A stretch of 64,000 bases of DNA from Strongylocentrotus purpuratus (lineage: Eukaryota > Echinodermata > Echinoidea > Camarodonta > Strongylocentrotidae), in the NCBI RefSeq assembly GCF_000002235.5, contig NW_022145606.1, positions 46,425,274 to 46,489,273 on the forward strand, in the 5' to 3' direction. Each line of letters begins with the position of its first letter. Within the stretch, counting starts at the first letter, position 1. The notes below the pieces were generated by a model that did not search any database, had not been told where the DNA came from, and worked only from the letters and a program-made list of their open reading frames with translations. Below, one piece after another: positions 34,411 to 47,600 of this stretch. A program made the position numbers and the translations under genes.

Positions 34411-34499
34411 GACGGCAGCGCAATTTTACCGACAATATCCTGACAGATGGAGGGGTGTCGCACCCCCACACCCCCTTTGGCGACGCCCCTGGGAGTATT

Positions 34500-35200
34500 A
34501 GGAAAAGGTTCAGCTTTGTTCGTCTTTAGTACATCATGTATTGATTTATCTGGAGCCCGTCTCTGTTGTCGAGTTTTTCTCTCTTACCCCTTTATCTTCT
34601 CCTCCTTCTCCCTCTCCCATCGTTTCCTATTTTCTTTCTCTCATTCTTCCTCCCTACCTCTCGACTCTCTCGCCCACTTTTTCATCTCTCCCGCTCTCTT
34701 CTCCTCGTTCCCTAGCTCTCCCTCTCTGATCCTCTTCCCCTCTCTCTTCTCTTCTTCCTCTTCCTCCTTCCTCTCCCTTTCTACCATTTCTCTCCCTCTC
34801 TCTCTCTTCCGCATCCCCTTCCCCCCTTATCTCTTTGTCTATATTGTAAACAAACTTACTACAATGATTTGTGGTGACAATAATCATGCACACAATGGAA
34901 TAACATAGATCAATTCTGTTTGGAAAATAGATGATATTTATTGTTTATTGTATACGTGAACATAGAAATACTATGATAGGAATAACGATCAATTTTGTTT
35001 TGACCTTTGGTTTTGACCAGCATTTGCACTTTGACCTATCATTTGTGTTCTTTCATACATCGTATCTTTTCCATTCCTATGGTTTCGAGATTGCTTTGAG
35101 TTAATTATTACTTTCCAGATCTTATGAGAATATCTCTCTGATGTAAAACTCTTTCCACATCCTGCTACATTTCAATTACAGTAACCCAGCTCTGTAGACT
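34500..35200. other. CT-rich and AT-rich spacer without a gene
   Basis: 34560-34830 is again CT-rich but lies outside the hAT-like element. The remainder is unrecognised DNA leading into the unit D flank. No gene is supported. Confidence 0.55.
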
Positions 35201-35209
35201 AGACTCCTT

Positions 35210-36882
35210 ACCACGATTTTGACCTTTACGCTTGTCGTTATAACAGCTGACATGTTACACGAACATCATCTACAGTAGCTTTCACAAACCTCGTGCATGG
35301 ATTCTCTAAAATCAATACTTTTGATGACTGGGTCTTTCATTTTTTTTTTTTTTTTCTTCTTCACACCAATGACTCTGAACAATGAACTGATTTTTCTGGA
35401 AATGTCAGTGATCCAATTCATACTTCAAGTTTATTCCATCTATTCCCTATAAGAAAATATAATTGAACATGAAATATGTAATTTAATTTGAATGATAGAT
35501 ATCTGACATAATTTCATCATAATAATAATTATGCTTTTATATTGCAATAATGCAGAGATATCTCTATCCTGTATTACAAAGATAATACAGAAATGTCATT
35601 AATCTAATATGAAATAATCATACACATAATGAAGAAGGGGGAAATTATCTTTAATGCATAACAGAATAACAAGATAAACTACATGTATAGTAGAACTTCA
35701 GGTATATAATACACTGATTTCCTTTCCAGTTCAAAATATAACCAGGAATTCTTAAATTTTTTAATGAATCTTGTACATACATGTCATGCATATTTGAAAA
35801 ATATTGCCTTAAATAGGTTATTTATATACACCAAATTTATTAGTCTAACAGCATAAAGTACATAGAGCAAATTAATATAACATTAAATAATTAATCCTTA
35901 AATAAGTAAATTTAATTTAAATTGAACATGAAATTCACAATATAGGTGTGTTCTTTTCACATAGTTATACTATAGACTTAAATAACATACTTCCCCCTTT
36001 ATACAGCAGATATAGAGAAAGGTAAGGGAGTAAGGGATTGTAGAGAGTGAGGCCCTAACAAGTTTTTACGCACAGATCACGTACACAACTATGAATAATT
36101 ATATACAAATAAATGATGTCCTAAATTGTAAAATGTCCTTGGAACAGAAACAAAAAGAGAATTATGCCTTTACCATGACAATCAATACATGAATTGAATA
36201 AACAAACTTGGACAAATTGCATATCTATATAAAAATTATAATACCTTGCATATTTTAAAACAAACGTTTTCGGATACATTGTAATATTTTGAAAACATTA
36301 TTTTGCTTATGTTGCCCCTACCATGAACACTAAGAGAATATTTCCAGTATTACACATAGCATTGTAAGGAGGCAGCTGCTCATCCCCCGTAATAGCGGGA
36401 ATGCATGACTGTGTATTATATTTGCAATGTATGCTTTCAGTCGATTACAAGGTGTGCTACCCCATCCCCTCGTCTTTGCTCTTGATTATCTATCTACATC
36501 TGTCTATAAAAGCGTAAACGTTACGTGGTCTACTGTCGACGGCATAATGAAATCGGTCAACATTATGAAAGCATTACAATAGAGCGGAGTCTAGATCGAC
36601 TATTTGATTTAAATCACATTTCTGCAAAGGCTTGAGGGGACTGCATCAGGCAGTTTTAAACTTACGATGAATCATCTCATAATTATTGGGGCAAAGAGGT
36701 GCCCCATAATTATATCCGAGTCATTGGGCAGTGAGATGCCCAAATATCCTCCAATTCAGACATGCAACGAGGTGCCTGAATATATTTTGTTATCTGTTGT
36801 ATGTGCTGGTGACTATTATGAGCTGTGACAACGATTAGTATTTATGTTTGATCAACTCCACGTTTCACCCGCAAACTGAAAT
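35210..36882 (-). repeat. Unit D downstream flank of the duplicated cassette
   Basis: This is collinear with the flanks of A and B: GACCTTTACGCTTGTCGTTA (about 35219), CAATATAGGTGTGTTCTTTT (about 35938) and CTGCTCATCCCCCGTAATAG (about 36376). It lacks the LINE-like block of C and E. The exon-like block is truncated and its donor is altered (GAG/GTTTGT). Confidence 0.75.
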
Positions 36883-37148
36883 TTACTCCCATGTCTCATG
36901 GAAGATGTAAAGACAATCACTTGTGCGTAACGCAATCTCTCCCGTCTTGAATGCTTGCAAAGAGTTATTACTTGTATGTAATTTCGTTATCTTGAAATCA
37001 GTGAGAATGTTTTTGATGTATTTGAGCTCTTTTGTGTACTGAACGATGCTCACCAGACCCGGATGGTGCTTAACCCATGCAATGATAACTGAATCATCCT
37101 GACACACAGCAGGGTAAGCCCAATCACCATCTTTGCGGAAGATGCTAT

Positions 37149-37803
37149 TGTAGAACCAAAGTACAGGTTCAGCTAAAATTAAAAAGACGTGAGAAAAGAA
37201 AGTGGTATTGTGATTTGAACTCACCGGAAAACTGGAGACTGGAAATGATCCAAAACTTGAAGTGTCTTCTCGACGAATTCACTACGTAGTCTCGTCGATG
37301 AAACACTCTGTCAATTCAACAAGGCAAATGCAATACACAATCTTATCGGAAGCTTCGACGAAAACCGAAACTATCAAGAATATATATACAATAATAAGAT
37401 GTGCTCAGAAACAAAATGGCTGCCTCTGGCTAGCCCAAGCGTAAACCGAAGAAAAAGAATGAATAGCCTACTTGGCGAATTAAACAAATGAAGACTCGTA
37501 TTTAATCCAGCGAAGAAAAGAAATACTACCGCAGACGATTAAATAGACCGAGAAAAATACAATGTCGCAAAAATCGTACGCGATATGTATGAAGTAAGGA
37601 AATGACTAAAACCGTAGACACGTGTAGCTCTGATGAGTACATACGGGATGAGTGGCGATAATCACGCTGCTTAGCCAAAAACACAAGACTATGGAACGCC
37701 GTGATTGGCGCTTAAAGAAAAACAAACCATGGAGACCACAAAAAGGAAGTGCCGATATAAATAAAAGTTTGTTGACCCCACAATGGGTGTATGGAACACT
37801 ACA
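37149..37803. mobile_element. Probable solo LTR inserted in gene D
   Basis: A 655-bp insert with TGTAG at one end and CTACA at the other, flanked by identical 4-bp CTAT (37145-37148 and 37804-37807). It interrupts the propeller frame at a point where other copies read GATGCTATGAATGATA. TG...CA ends with a 4-bp duplication and no coding content fit a solo LTR of a retrotransposon. The lineage is not determined. Confidence 0.7.
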
Positions 37804-38070
37804 CTATGAATGATATCACCAGACACATCGTTGATAACTTTTACATGACACTGATATATATCTGAGACTACATGTACTCTTAACGACAATTGCTTGACTG
37901 GATGTCATCGCAAATATCCGCCATGGTACATATCCCTTACACGTTATCTTTCGTAATGCCTTCCCCCCTTCTGGCTTAAATACCTGTATTTTCTGAAGTC
38001 CATAGTAACCTATGAAATCAGCCCATCCTTGCCTACAGTGAGACCTCCATCACCACCTTTCGCATTATTC

Positions 38071-38582
38071 ATTAGGGACTTTTAGATTGAGTGGACGAGA
38101 ACACGACGAACGCCGACTGATCATGCGTGTCAACGTACTCAACTGCCCATGTTGACTACAATGAGAAATCTTTTAGATTTCATTCGGCGATATACATGCA
38201 TGCAGGAAGTAACACTATGAACATGACGGACAAAGAAAGAGGACAAAATATACAGTTCTTCTTTCTTCCCTCAACAATTGCTGTGGTAGAACATCCCTTC
38301 ACTGCTATTATGTAAAAATGTGTAGAACAGGTGAATATGCATGTGACACCTGTTCCACACATTTTTACATAATAGCAGGGAAGGGATGTTCCTTTGTCTA
38401 CCTGAGGAACTGTATATTTTATGCGCACGCGGTATATACTAGTACCGTACTAGATTTAGGAAAATCAAGGTTGACGCATTCTCGATCGCCGACTGAGACG
38501 ACGTGACGCATGCGCAGTGCCTTAAAATGACGTCACACGTTGCAGTCAAAGCTATAGACGTGCAAATCTAAAAGTCCCTAAT
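38071..38582. mobile_element. Inverted-repeat insertion in gene D
   Basis: Both ends read inward ATTAGGGACTTTTAGATT (18 bp, exact). It replaces the join within FETMD-type sequence in the other copies (ATCCATTGTCTCAAAC). The interior has a second weak inverted pair and a copy of the palindromic MITE (38213-38420). The target duplication cannot be fixed because the termini are self-complementary with the flank (AT or TA). Confidence 0.8.
38213..38420. mobile_element. Palindromic MITE, copy 2 (truncated), nested
   Basis: It starts with CACTATGAACATGACGGACA as in the other copies and includes GGGATGTTCCTTTGTCTACC. It loses homology after ACTGTATATTTT, so about 25-30 bp of the right end is missing. 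It is nested in the 38071-38582 insertion. Confidence 0.8.
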
Positions 38583-40078
38583 GTCTCAAACGTTACATCG
38601 CGCTTTTCACAAAGTTCTGTGTACAAGGACATTATGTTATTAGTGTCGCGTATGACGTATCCACTATCAGGCATGACGTGTAAGGCCCTAACGTTAACAG
38701 ATTTCAGAACGGTATCTTGTATGATGCCCTCAGAAGAACATATGACGATTCCTCCCTCATTACAACCAACAGCCATCTCATTGTGGGGTGATATTGCCAT
38801 CCCGTTCATGTTTTTTCCATAAGGCAGTGGAGCTTCCGTGCGCAGAATCCATGATTTAGAATTCTTTTGTCTTAGCTGGCCCAACTTGAGTCCCTCCGAT
38901 CCCTGACTCCTGAAGCCAATTCTTTCACCTTCCTCTGCAGTTCTTCTTGGCAGCTCCTCATCTGGCCTAATCTGGTTCAGAAGCCCTTCCAACTGTTGAC
39001 AGGTCGCTTTATGTGAGGTCACAGCCTCTGTCTGGAGAGGAAAATTAAGACCATCTTTATCCAAGTCCAGAACCTTCTTAATCTCGTCTATCTGCTTACG
39101 AATCGGCTTCGCCACGTCTCCCAATAAAGTCTCAAGTTTCCATAGCTTGTGATCAACTTCATTTTTCAACACCGTCTTTCTTTCCTTCAATTTCTCAACT
39201 AATTCCTCAAAAGTCGCATCTATTTTATCATTGAGCCGTTCCTGTATGGTATGCACTCTTTTACGCTGGAATTCAACGAAAATAAAATACTTGTAAACGT
39301 TGCGTATCTTTGCATCCACTTTAGATGCAAGTTCCTCGACGTGATTCTTTTGCTCAGTTTCATGTTCGCCTGCTTCCAGGATAGTGTGAGCATCCTTTGC
39401 CTGCTCTGATATGCCACACTTGCTGCAGACGAACTTGTTACAGTTGCGATAATAATATTCTTCATCGTAGTTCGGATGTTTTCGACATTTGTTCCATTTT
39501 CTTTGCAATGATTCTTTTTCTTGATTACATTTTGTACGGGCATGGCCCTGGATCTCCACATCTTCAACAAGTGATCTGACTGTTATGTTTGATGGCAGTC
39601 TACCCACGTCTCCACCAGGAACCGAAGTCTCCTCCCTGCATGTAGGACACAATAGCTTTCCACGAGACTCCAGGAGAGTCTCAAGACAACCCTTGCAGAA
39701 GGTGTGGGAGAAGGTCAGGTTATTGGGTTCCTTGAAGAAGCTCAGGCAGATAGGACACTCGAGGTTCTTATGGAAAGCCTCATGCTTCAATGAAGTAGCC
39801 ATGATTGACAACTCAAGCACAGGACCTGCGGAAGAATTTTAAAAATGTGAATCAATTGGCTAACTTATCAAAAGTATGTAATATTTTATAAATACTAAGC
39901 TGGCTATCATTGCACTGAAAAATGTTAAACAAAATGCATTCCATGATTAATTGGGCCTACCCGGTACAACATTCTGAAATTACTTTACGCTTCTTCTTTA
40001 ACATTTGCGTTACGAAGTAGTGATCTAACTTCGACTATAAATACATGCTTTCAGTATTGTAGAGGCGTTTCGTAATGC

Positions 40079-40345
40079 AGTGGCGGATCCAGGAGGGGGG
40101 GGGGGGGGCGTGTTACACCCACAAATGTAATAACGTCCACACATGTAATAACGCCCACAAATGTAATAACACTTTACCCACAAATGTAATAACACCCACA
40201 AATGTAATAACACCCACAAATGTAATAACACTTTACCCACAAATGTAATAATTTCACCCACAAATGTAATAACCACTTTACCCACAAATGTAATAATTTC
40301 GAATCACCCACAAATGTAATAATGACTTTACCCACAAATGTAATC
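40079..40345 (+). repeat. CAGTGGCGGATCCAGG end and CCCACAAATGTAATAA minisatellite
   Basis: A transposon-like left end (from 40079) cuts the gene D upstream flank. After a G-run comes a tandem array of CCCACAAATGTAATAA, about 13 copies with spacers such as CACTTTA (40126-40345). The right terminus of this element was not found, so the foldback at 40973 may be inserted in it. Confidence 0.8.
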
Positions 40346-40972
40346 AATTTGAAGTGATATTTTGTCGAATTTTTTCAAAACTAAAACCCTGTAATAAAGC
40401 TTGGGTATAGCGCGCAGTCTTTACTCCAGACCCGGTTATTTCAAAAAATTAAAAAATCTTCAAAACTAAGACCCCATAATCCTTTTCCTGTGGAATAACA
40501 TGAGAATCGAGCGTTGTCTCTCCTCCAGACACGGTTATTCAAAAGTAAAAACAAAACAAACCAACAACAAATTTTAAACTAAGACCCCATTATCTTCCAA
40601 ACTAAGACCCGGTAATAAAGCATGGGTCTAGAGCGTAGTTTTTCTTCCAGACCCGGTTATTTCAAAACTTACGTTCATCACATGAAGAATTTGTGGGCGT
40701 TAGAATATTTACATGATAAAACAAAATCGTCGACGGTCAACGAACCATCGGATCGGTCCCTCCTCTGTGTGTTATATATATGGACCATCTTGACTGATTC
40801 GTCAGTTCGTGTGACCGCCGACCAATCATTTATTTGTGACGTGTTGTATCCACATATGTAATAATGTAATTTATTTTTAAATGAAGAAAAAAGAGGATTT
40901 GTTTAAATTTCGATTTCTTTTGAAATAACCAGGTCTGGAGGAAAGACTACGCTCTATACCCATGTTATTCCA
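40346..40972. repeat. Degenerate CCAGACCCGGTTATT repeats
   Basis: At least three related stretches each combine CAAAACTAAGACCC, a TAATAAAG or AATAACATG word and CTCCAGACCCGGTTATT. The last (about 40921-40972) is inverted, and its continuation appears after the foldback at 49063-49115 (GGTCTTAGTTTGAAGA). So the foldback landed inside this repeat. Confidence 0.6.
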
Positions 40973-41479
40973 GGTAGCATATATTGGCACGAGCTTTAGT
41001 GGAGTCATGAATATTCATTAGTCCCTACGTCACAGACGTGCGGCGTGCGTAGTGTGTCATATAAACATGCACTAGTACACGAGTACGTTTGTAAGTATTA
41101 GTACATGTACGTTGCTCCAGAATGAAGAGAATCGCTATAAAGGACGAATTACTCCGTGAAGCCAAGTACGAACAGAGAATTGAAAGCGACTACACTCCCT
41201 AATCTAGCTAGTTTTGTTATAACAAATAGGTATTTTTTTCATAATAGTTTACTCTTTCGTGTCTTCATACTAAGGAACTTTTAAAAAGATGATTTGTAGA
41301 AAAAAGAAAACTGAAGAAAAGAAAACATGTGCACCCAGCAGTTCAATGCAGTTCCTACCTACCTAGGCCTACCTAAACCCACCTACAAAATATTACTTGC
41401 ATGTTGCTTGAATAGTTGACAGCCACAATATTTAGTAAAAAATTAGGCGTTTCATGTATTTTAATACTGGTAAGTTGCT

Positions 41480-43740
41480 CGATATGATTTGATACGATAT
41501 ATATCTCATTAATGAAACCATCTAAAGGCTATAAGTCTCAAACATATCTTCACTATTAAACCGAGTGCCAGCAGCATTAAACCATGAACCCAAATTTAGT
41601 GATCTTCTTTTGGATATCGAAATACCGAGGTTTCACTGGTTTATTTAGCAAAATGAACATTGTAATACTATAATGTTCGAGTACATCACTTTGTATATGA
41701 TTTGATCCGAGATATATCTCATTAATGAAACCACGCAAAGGCATTCTAGTCTCAAACAAACCATCACCATTAAACCGAGGGCCAACACCATTAAACCATG
41801 CGCCAAATTTAGTAATCTTCTTTTGTGCATCGAAAGACCGAGGTTTCCCGGGTTTATTTAGGGAATTGGAAATTTGATACTATAATGTTCGATTGCATCA
41901 CTCAGTATATGATTTGATCAGATATATATCTCATTAATGAAACCATCTAAAGGCTATTATAGTCTCAAGCAAACCTGCACCATTAAACGGAGTGCCAACA
42001 CCATTAAACCATGTGCCAAATTTAGTAATCTTCTTTTGTGTGTCGAAAGACCGAGGTTCGATCACTGGTTTATTTAGCAACATGAAAAATGTAATACTAT
42101 AATGTTCGAGTACATCACTTTGTATATGATTTGATCCGAGATATATCTCATTAATGAAACCACGCTAAGGCATTCTAGTCTCAAACAAACCATCACCATT
42201 AAACCGCGTGCCAAATTTTGTAATCTTCTTTTGTGTATCGAAAGACCGAGGTTTCCCGGGTTTATTTAGGGAATTGGAAATTTGATACTGGTAAGATGCT
42301 CGATAACATCACTAAGTCTGATTTGATTAGATATATATCTCATTAATGAATCCATCTAAAGGCTATATTAGTCTCAAACAAACCAACACCATTAAACCGA
42401 GTGCCAACACCATTAAACCATGCGCCAAATTCAGTAATCTTCTTTTGTGCATCGAAAGACCGAGGTTTCCCGGGTTTATTTAGGGAATTGGAAATTTGAT
42501 ACTATAATGTTCGATTACATAACTCAGTATATGATTTGATCAGATATATATCTCATTAATGAAACCATCTAAAGGCTATTATAGTCTCAAACAAACCTTC
42601 ACCATTAAACCAAGTGCCAACACGATTAAACCATGCGCCAAATTTTGCAATCTTATTTTGTGTATCGAAAGACCGAGGTTTCCCGGGTTTATTTAGGGAA
42701 ATGGAAATTTAATACTGGTAAGATGCTCAATTACATCACAAGGTATATAATTTGATCTGAGATAATCTAATTAATAAAACCATGCAAAGGGATTCCAGTC
42801 TCAAACAAACCTTCACCATTAAACTGAGTGCCAACACCATTAAACCATGCGCCAAATTTAGTAAACTTCTAATTTTGTGTATCGAAAGACCGAGGTCCCC
42901 GGGTTTATTTAGGAAAATGGAAATTTGATACTATAATGTTCGATAAAATCGGTCAGTATATGATTTGATTCGATATATATCTCATTAATGAAACCATCTA
43001 AAGGCTATATAGTCTCAAAAAAACCTGCACCATTTAACCGAGTGCGAACACCATTAAACCATGCGCCAAATTTAGTAATCTTCTTTTGTGTATCAAAAGA
43101 CCGAGGTTTCACGGGTTTATTTAGGAAAATGCAAATTTGATACTATAATGTTCGATAAAATCAGTCAGTATATGATTTGATTCGATATATATCTCATTAA
43201 TGAAACCATCTAAAGGATTTATAGTCTCAAACAAACCAGCACCAAGAGCTCAAGAGCAGACCCCCCCCCCCCGTGTTATACTCAAAACTATGTGGTTCAA
43301 AGACTTACATCATTAAACAGAGTCCGACCGCCATCAAGCCAGGCATCATATTCAGTATTTCATTCTGTGTGTTGGTTTATTTAGGAAAATGAAAATGTAA
43401 TACTGGTAAAATGTTCGATAACATCGTTCCGAGATAACTCATTAATGAAACCATGCAAAGGCATTCTAGTCTCAAACAACTCCTACCCCATTAAACCGAG
43501 TGCCAACATCATTAAACCATGCGCCAAATTTAGTAAACTTCTTTTGTGTATCGAAAGACCGAGGTTTCACAGGTTTATTTAGGAAAATGGAAATGTAATA
43601 CTGGTAAGATGCTCGATAACATCACTAAGTCTGATTTGAATCAATATATATCTCATTAATGAAACTATCTAAAGGCTATTAAATCTCAAACAAACCAACA
43701 CCAGCCCCATTAAACCGACGACTCGGACATTCAGATGTCG
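41480..43740 (+). repeat. Tandem array of 210-220 bp units, left foldback arm
   Basis: About ten units, each with CCGAGGTTTCCCGGGTTTAT, GATATATATCTCATTAATGA and CACCATTAAACCGAGTGCCA. A CCCCCC marker with GTGTTATACTCAAAAC sits at about 43260, near the inner end. Confidence 0.9.
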
Positions 43741-44672
43741 GACAATTATATTTATTTTCGGGGGGGGGGGGGGGGCTGAAGTGGTTTTCTTGTAAAATAT
43801 ATCGTCTTGTCACCAAATCAAATTTTCACAAGTTTAACTCTCAGTCGAAGGAGGGGGGGGGGGGGCAAGATTTTCATCACTGGAGCGGGGGAAATATTAG
43901 CTAGATCATTAAGATGTCTCCATATAATATTATAAGCTAAATAGAAAAATATATTTTTAAAAAGACATAATAGTACAGGGGACGCCACCGTTCGCATAAT
44001 GCTTTACGGTAACAAAATCCACTCTCTGTCGCTTCCTTCCTTTGCTGAGGATTAGGGACATGATAGATCAGCCCAGGCGCGAATCCAGGATTTCTTAGTA
44101 GGAGGGCCAAAATTTGGATTTATGCGAGACAAATATTGGAACGTAAGTGTGACCAGCAGTGGTGTAATGAGCAAAAACGTTTGGAGGGCAGACAAAAATC
44201 CGGGCTCATACATGCGGCCCCGCTAAACGTTTTTCAAAGTGGTCGGGGGTCTTTTTACGATCAGTATTTACGATCAGGTAGAATGTAGCGTAAATTGGTG
44301 ATGGGTCTAGGGGCAAAGCCCCCGGAAGCTCAGGGGGTATGGGCATGTAATGACGGTCAGATGAGCATCTAGGGGCCCGGCTTAGTGCCCAAGGTGGGGT
44401 CCAGGGGCAGAGCCCCCGGAAGCTCAGGGGTTTTAGGCATTTAAATACGGTCAGATAAGCATTAAGGGGCCCGCCTTAGGGCCATTTGTTATAGGGGCAG
44501 AGTCCCCGGAAGCTCAGGGGTTTTAGGCGTTTAATTACTGTCAGATGAGCATGTTTTGATACCTTTTTTGTGAGACTGGCATGACCCTAATTAGCGTGGG
44601 ATCGAGGGGGCGGAGCTCCCAGAAGCTCAGGAGTTTAAGACATTTTATACCAGTCAGATAAGCATTAATTAA

Positions 44673-45174
44673 AGGTAATACAAAGTTTTGGGAAATTTTG
44701 AAAATTGTGTGGATAGTGAATCTTTACAATTTTGATATATTTAGATGCCTCTGTGGATGTATTATAAGCACTAAAAAAATTAGCCCCTAAAACATTTCTG
44801 TTTTCGAGAAAAATTGAATATAAAAATTTACCGGTGCTCCCGGTAAATTTTGATAAATTTCAAATAGCGCCTATGGCCGTACAATGGTAGCTGCGACCAT
44901 GAAAATCTCAGAATATGTAGTTGTGATATATAATTTCCAAACGGGAATACCTAATCGGTCGATTTTAGTCAAGAAACATGGTTTCATAGCTAAATTAATA
45001 TCTTGACCTTGAGAGGGAGCTATACAACATAAAGAGTTTATTATTTATAATTTCATAACTTTAGACTCGATTTCAACCACGACAACGATCAATGAATATT
45101 GTAGGATCGCATGTTCTTCCAATATGTTCATTTGAACCAAATTCATGACCTCATACCAAAACTTTGTAATACCT
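44673..45174. mobile_element. TTAA-flanked non-autonomous element (502 bp)
   Basis: The ends AGGTAATACAAAGTTTTGG and CCAAAACTTTGTAATACCT are exact inverted copies, flanked by TTAA on both sides (44669-44672 and 45175-45178). TTAA targeting is the mark of piggyBac and Kolobok families; which of the two cannot be told here. The neighbouring repeat at about 44460 (AAGCATTAAGGGGCCCGCC) shows the uninterrupted site. Confidence 0.85.
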
Positions 45175-45539
45175 TTAAGGAGCCTGGTGAGGTCGAGGGG
45201 GCGGAGCCAAAGAAACTCAGCGGTTTTAGGCATTTAATTACGGCCAGATGAACATATTTTGATACCTTATTTGTGACACTGGCAGGTTACTTATTGGCGT
45301 GGGGTCCAGGGGGCGAAGCCCCCAGAAGCTCAGAGGTTTTAGGCATTAAATTATCGAAAGATGAGCATCCAAGGGCCCGCCTTAGGGCCCTAGGTGGAAT
45401 TCAGGGGGCAGAGGCTTCGAAGGCTCAGGGGTTTTAGGCAACAAGGGTAACACCCTTTCGCCCCCTATCTCCTTCTTCACCCGCCTTTACTTTTATTTTG
45501 CCTCTTCTTTCTTAAACTTTCTCTCCTCTTTCCCTTTCC

Positions 45540-45610
45540 CTTATTTTCCTTCTCTCTCTCTCTCTCTCTCTTTTTTTTTTTTTTTTTTTTTTTGGGGGGG
45601 GGGGGGGCAA
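45540..45610. repeat. (CT)n, T-run and G-run tract
   Basis: CTCTCTCT followed by 23 T and then about 14 G, at the right side of the nested hAT-like element. This is simple sequence. Confidence 0.85.
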
Positions 45611-46199
45611 AGCCCGCTCGGCTCCCCTGGATCTGCGTCTGGATCAGCCCCTTGATGGCAACGCTGCCACATCCCCACTGTCCCTCCCTCCTTGAAACAT
45701 AGACAGGCTACACCATCTATGAACTAATTGGACGAGAATTGTCGGTAATACATACTTGTACCAAGGGAATACTGCGTGGAGTGTGGGCCGAATGGCGCAG
45801 CGTGGTCGGACTGATTAAGGAGCGGGGGGCTGGGGACTAGAATGATGGCTCACGAACATATTTGGGGCACGCCTTTTTTCTTTTTCTTTTTTGGTTCAGA
45901 AATGTACGTTTTCAATGTTTTCAATAAATATTTTCTACAAATATTCGGGGTCACGTGGCGTCCCCCCTATCCCCCCCCCCTTCCCACATCAGCGCCACAG
46001 CCATGGGATGTTTTTAGAAAAAAATATTTAATGAATACAAAATAAAAATAATTACAAAACTGAGAAATATCAGCCCAAAGAGGGAGGGAAAAAAAAAATC
46101 GACCGACCCAATTTTTTGGCTAAAGGAACAATACAACATCTTTATGAATGATAATGACCATTATAAATAGAGACTCTCATTCCGCATTATGAATAGCGA

Positions 46200-47600
46200 C
46201 CCTCATGTCCATTTTCCTAAATAAACCCGGGAAACCTCGGTCTTTCGATACACAAAAGAAGATTACTAAATTTGGCACATGGTTTAATGGTGTTGGCACT
46301 CGGTTTAATGGTGTTGGTTTGTTTGAGACTAATATAGCCTTTAGATGGATTCATTAATGAGATATATATCTAATCAAATCAGACTTAGTGATGTTATCGA
46401 GCATCTTACCAGTATCAAATTTCCAATCCCATTAAATAAACCCGGGAAACCTCGGTCTTTCGATACACAAATTTTTAAAGAAGATTACTAAATTTGGCGC
46501 ATGGTTTAATGGTGTTGGTACTCGGTTTAATGGTGATGGTTTGTTTGAGACTATATAGCCTTTAGATGGTTTCAGTTATGAGACATTATATCGGATCAAA
46601 TCATAGACTGACCGATGTTTAATATCAAGCATTTTACTAGTATTAAATTTCCATTTTCCTAAATAAACCCGTGAAACCTCGGTTTGTTGATACACAAAAA
46701 AAGATTACTAAATTTGGCACATGGTTTAATGGTGTTGGCACTCGGTTTAATGGTGTTGGTTTGTTTGAGACTAATATAGCCTATAGATGGATTCATTAAT
46801 GAGATATATATCTAATCAAATCAGAATTAGTGATGTTATCGAGCATCTTACCAGTATCAAATTTCCAATTCCTTAAATAAACCCGGGAAACCTCGGTCTT
46901 TCGATACACAAAAGAAGATTACTAAATTTGGCACATGGTTTAATGGTGTTGGCACTCGGTTTAATGGTGTTGGTTTGTTTGAGACTAATATAGCCTTTAG
47001 ATAGATTCATTAATGAGATATATATATCTAATCAAATCAGAATTAGTGATGTTATCGAGCATCTTACCAGTATCAAATTTCTAATTCCCTAAATAAACCC
47101 GGGAAACCTCGGTCTTTCGATATACAAAAGAAGATTACTAAATTTGGCACATGGTTTAATGGTGTTGGCACTCGGTTTAATGTCGTTGGTTTGTTTGAGA
47201 CTATATAGCCTTTAGATGGTTTCATTAATGAGATATATCTCGGATCAAATCATATACAGAGTGATGTAATCGAACATTTTACTAGTATTAAATTTCCATT
47301 TTCCTAAATAAACCCGGGAAACCTCGGTCTTTCGATACACAAAAGAAGATTACTAAATTTGGCGCATGTTATAATGATGTTGGCACTCGGTTTAATGGGG
47401 TAGGAGTTGTTTGAGACTAGAATGCCTTTGCATGGTTTCATTAATGAGTTATCTCGGAACGATGTTATAAAACATTTTACCAGTATTAAATTTTCATTTT
47501 CCTAAATAAACCAACACACAGAATGATATACTGAATATGATGCCTGGCTTGATGGCGGTCAAACCACACAGTTTTGAGTATAACACGGGGGGGGGGGGGG
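46200..47600 (-). repeat. Tandem array of 210-220 bp units, right foldback arm
   Basis: About six units in opposite orientation to the left arm (ATAAACCCGGGAAACCTCGG, CACTCGGTTTAATGGTGTTG, TCATTAATGAGATATATATC). The G-run marker is at about 47587-47602. Confidence 0.9.

Larger units (their letters stand above)
32305..34491 (+). mobile_element. Complete hAT-like non-autonomous element with internal minisatellite (copy 2)
   Basis: The termini are CAGGGGCGTCGC and GGCGACGCCCCTG. Flanking 8-bp duplications GGAGTATT (32297-32304 and 34492-34499) are identical, which fits the hAT superfamily. Inside are unique sequence, a tandem minisatellite (32600-33830), a short spacer with ACACAGCTGACCCGAC, a CT-rich block (34070-34410) and GACGGCAGCGCAATTTTACC near the right end. 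No transposase is present, so it depends on a partner element. Confidence 0.9.
36883..39802 (-). pseudogene. TRIM-like gene, copy D (decayed, with two insertions)
   Basis: The N-terminal part is open from MATSLKHEAFHK (39802) to about 38583, but key residues are lost. The RING CSHTFC reads FSHTFC, the B-box ECFCLNC reads EYYYRNC, and SEHAKDAH reads SEQAKDAH. The propeller is broken by an inverted-repeat insertion (38071-38582) and by a solo-LTR-like insertion (37149-37803), with a frame change between them near 37840-37885. The last part (36883-37145) is open again and ends in FHETWE. The leader-intron donor is mutated to GCAAAT. Upstream DNA past 40078 is replaced by mobile elements. It is not expected to give a working ligase. 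Confidence 0.88.
44074..45641. mobile_element. hAT-like non-autonomous element inside the foldback (copy 3, different family)
   Basis: The ends CAGGCGCGAATCCAGG and CCTGGATCTGCGTCTG are imperfect inverted copies. Identical 8-bp GATCAGCC flanks both sides (44066-44073 and 45642-45649). The interior has about seven diverged repeats of GGGGCAGAGCCCCCGGAAGC with TCAGGGGTTTTAGGCATTTA, and the nested TTAA element. Confidence 0.8.

Noticed and set aside
45785..45840. tRNA-like sequence (GGCCGAATGGCGCAGCGTGG)
   Set aside because: It resembles an A-box, but no B-box or cloverleaf could be completed downstream.
41480..47600. CRISPR-like array
   Set aside because: The unit is 210-220 bp with no short repeat/unique spacer pattern, and the setting is a eukaryotic foldback element.
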